Assembly: GCA_949987565.1 (NCBI GenBank)
Contig: OX465118.1
Location: forward strand, 5,360,538 to 5,424,537
Direction: 5' to 3'
Origin: Luidia sarsii
Taxonomy: Eukaryota > Echinodermata > Asteroidea > Paxillosida > Luidiidae
DNA: 64,000 nucleotides
Below are more model-generated notes on this DNA. The model saw nothing but the letters and a program-made list of their open reading frames with translations, did not search any database and was not told where the DNA came from. Position 1 is the first letter of the stretch. The letters are not shown here.

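Overview
This window is eukaryotic nuclear DNA from an animal, most likely a marine invertebrate and perhaps an echinoderm or other deuterostome. The reasons are intron-split genes with GT-AG junctions, a gene split into many small exons, several tRNA-derived SINEs, LINE and DIRS-type retroelement remains, many palindromic MITEs, and abundant self-complementary (ACATGT)n runs. The exact taxon cannot be fixed from this sequence alone.

One protein-coding gene can be reconstructed with confidence: a SEC24 COPII coat subunit of the A/B subclass, on the minus strand. Its 5' end lies beyond the right edge at 64000 and its stop codon is at 15925-15927. I resolved 20 exons whose splice phases all agree; they encode 1057 residues. 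In order these are a Pro/Gly/Met-rich N-terminal tail, a zinc finger, the vWA-like trunk, beta-barrel and helical parts, and a gelsolin-like C-terminus. Exons 2-19 lie between 59671 and 34108. The last exon sits alone about 18 kb further on.

Layout: 1-660 is a pentamer satellite. 660-15.9 kb is the 3' flank, with dispersed repeats, a LINE tail, a 493-bp inverted-repeat element and one unrecognised candidate exon. 16.0-34.1 kb is the last SEC24 intron; it holds a decayed, 3'-truncated DIRS-like retrotransposon (gag, RT-RNase H, tyrosine recombinase) on the opposite strand, plus LINE, SINE and MITE copies. 34.1-59.7 kb holds the clustered exons, whose introns carry long minisatellites (22-, 80-, 30-, 69-, 20- and about 76-bp units), a non-autonomous hAT-like element with a perfect 8-bp target duplication, and an unexpected fragment resembling a tyrosine-motif receptor tail. 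59.7-63.8 kb is the intron after exon 1 and ends in nested inverted repeats.

No operon, CRISPR or prokaryotic feature is present. The functional content is one housekeeping secretory gene in repeat-dense DNA. The most unusual signals are in the repeats: a dispersed family carrying a histone-mRNA-type 3' stem-loop, a perfect 55-bp palindrome, a repeat family with a tRNA-like module inside it rather than at its start, and a DNA array of TGACTCA motifs beside a splice donor.
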